DNA of 64,000 nt from Paralvinella palmiformis. Lineage: Eukaryota; Annelida; Polychaeta; Terebellida; Alvinellidae. The notes beneath the pieces were generated by a model that was not told where the DNA came from, searched no databases, and was given only the letters and a program-made list of their open reading frames with translations. The position numbers and the translations under genes are program-made. Below, one piece after another: positions 63,196 through 64,000 of this stretch. Position 1 is the stretch's first letter. Every line of letters begins with the position of its first letter. The stretch spans positions 221,001 through 285,000 of the forward strand of contig JAODUP010000525.1 of the NCBI GenBank assembly GCA_025642065.1, given 5' to 3'.

Positions 63196-63973
63196 CCTTG
63201 CTTATCTATTCACACTTAAGGCAAACTGTATTATCAATTTAAACATGAAATTTACCTAAACTCTATTATATGAAAAAAGAGATTGGTTTCCACCAGTCCA
63301 ATATTGGCAATTTCCCTGAAAATTAACCAGATTTAACTTCAGTCTGTTGACTGTCTCCAATATAGATGAAGAACAGTATTCCATTATCGAAGCGATTCAG
63401 TTATATATTATCTTTAATCTTCTATGAAATGGAATATAAATTGAACTGTATTTCCCATTCGGTAAACGTCTATAATTAAATAATATATACATTGATATTT
63501 AACGGCAATATATATTTGAACTCATATATCACAAAATAAATCAGCCATTTTGTTGTTATGATGTCACATATAGTATTTATTTAGCCACATTAATACTATT
63601 AAAACTACTCCAACCACTACTACTACTACTACTGTTATTACTACTACTAATACTACTTGTAATAATAATAATAATAATAATAATAATTTATCTTTGATAA
63701 AAGGATGCATGCAAATACGCTATGGTATGATATTCCAAATACAATTTAAAATAATAGAAAATCATGATAGGCTTTGTTACCGTTTCAACTAAAAATATTA
63801 ATATTACTTTTAAAGCATCTATTTGTTTCACTAATAATAACACTTATGAAAAGAGGGGTCAAAATTTGGTTTATTACTTCCCTCATATATCACCTATATC
63901 ATGAGGCTTAATAACAAACACTTAAAATGATACTACTCAGATATAGATAACCTTACATGTACCTAAACAACAT
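62267..63973 (+). repeat. Young tandem repeat, copy 2 (1707 bp)
   Basis: Nearly identical to copy 1. Longer mainly through extra TAA units at 63664-63687, which copy 1 lacks. Example differences: GCAGACCG for GCAGATCG, AAGAGCG for AAGAGTG, GGAACTA for GGAATTA. Confidence 0.95.
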
Positions 63974-64000
63974 GAGTAATGTTACTCTCTATATTGTGTT
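63974..64000 (+). repeat. Young tandem repeat, copy 3, start only
   Basis: The first 27 bp repeat 60581 onward and then the window ends. The array continues to the right. Confidence 0.85.

Overview
The window is AT-rich, non-coding eukaryotic DNA, most likely from an invertebrate animal. Supporting signs are a tRNA-derived SINE family, APE-type LINEs of the CR1/L2 group, a ZBED/hAT DNA transposon, a Tc1/mariner transposon, very long CA, AT, TAG and ACTC microsatellites, and no prokaryotic-style genes. I cannot name the species. I found no intact host protein-coding gene. Every recognisable coding stretch belongs to a decayed mobile element.

Layout. 1-1752 is a decayed LINE on the minus strand (endonuclease, linker, start of reverse transcriptase) that runs off the left edge. 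1999-2165 is a SINE. 3.2-4.7 kb is trinucleotide tracts. 5490-7844 is a nearly full-length but dead hAT transposon. 8.3-9.5 kb is microsatellites, including facing GAGT and ACTC arms. 9.5-13.1 kb is unrecognised apart from a minus-strand SINE fragment at 11.1 kb.

From about 13.1 kb to 53.8 kb the window is built of old, diverged tandem repeats of a composite unit of roughly 8-12 kb. The same non-coding blocks, called A to R here, recur in the same order in five units starting near 13.1, 21.1, 29.7, 40.3 and 52.45 kb. Units differ by block deletions, microsatellite expansions and later insertions (Tc1 in unit 1, a SINE fragment in unit 2, SINEs and a LINE tail in unit 3, a LINE in unit 4). The most frequent block, 'module B' (about 200-540 bp), occurs at least ten times, twice per unit in units 1, 2 and 4. 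It has a strongly conserved core, and it recurs at the right edge inside a young 1.7 kb tandem array (60581-64000) whose copies are nearly identical.

Between unit 5 and that young array lie an 81-bp minisatellite (54537-55410) that stays open as a 312-codon frame, a plus-strand LINE fragment with its 3' tail (55651-56831), and two minus-strand LINE pieces (57440-58375 and 59280-60480).

The parts do not form a pathway. The most interesting structure is the composite tandem array with the recurring module B. All homologies were judged by eye from the sequence; no alignment or database search was run.
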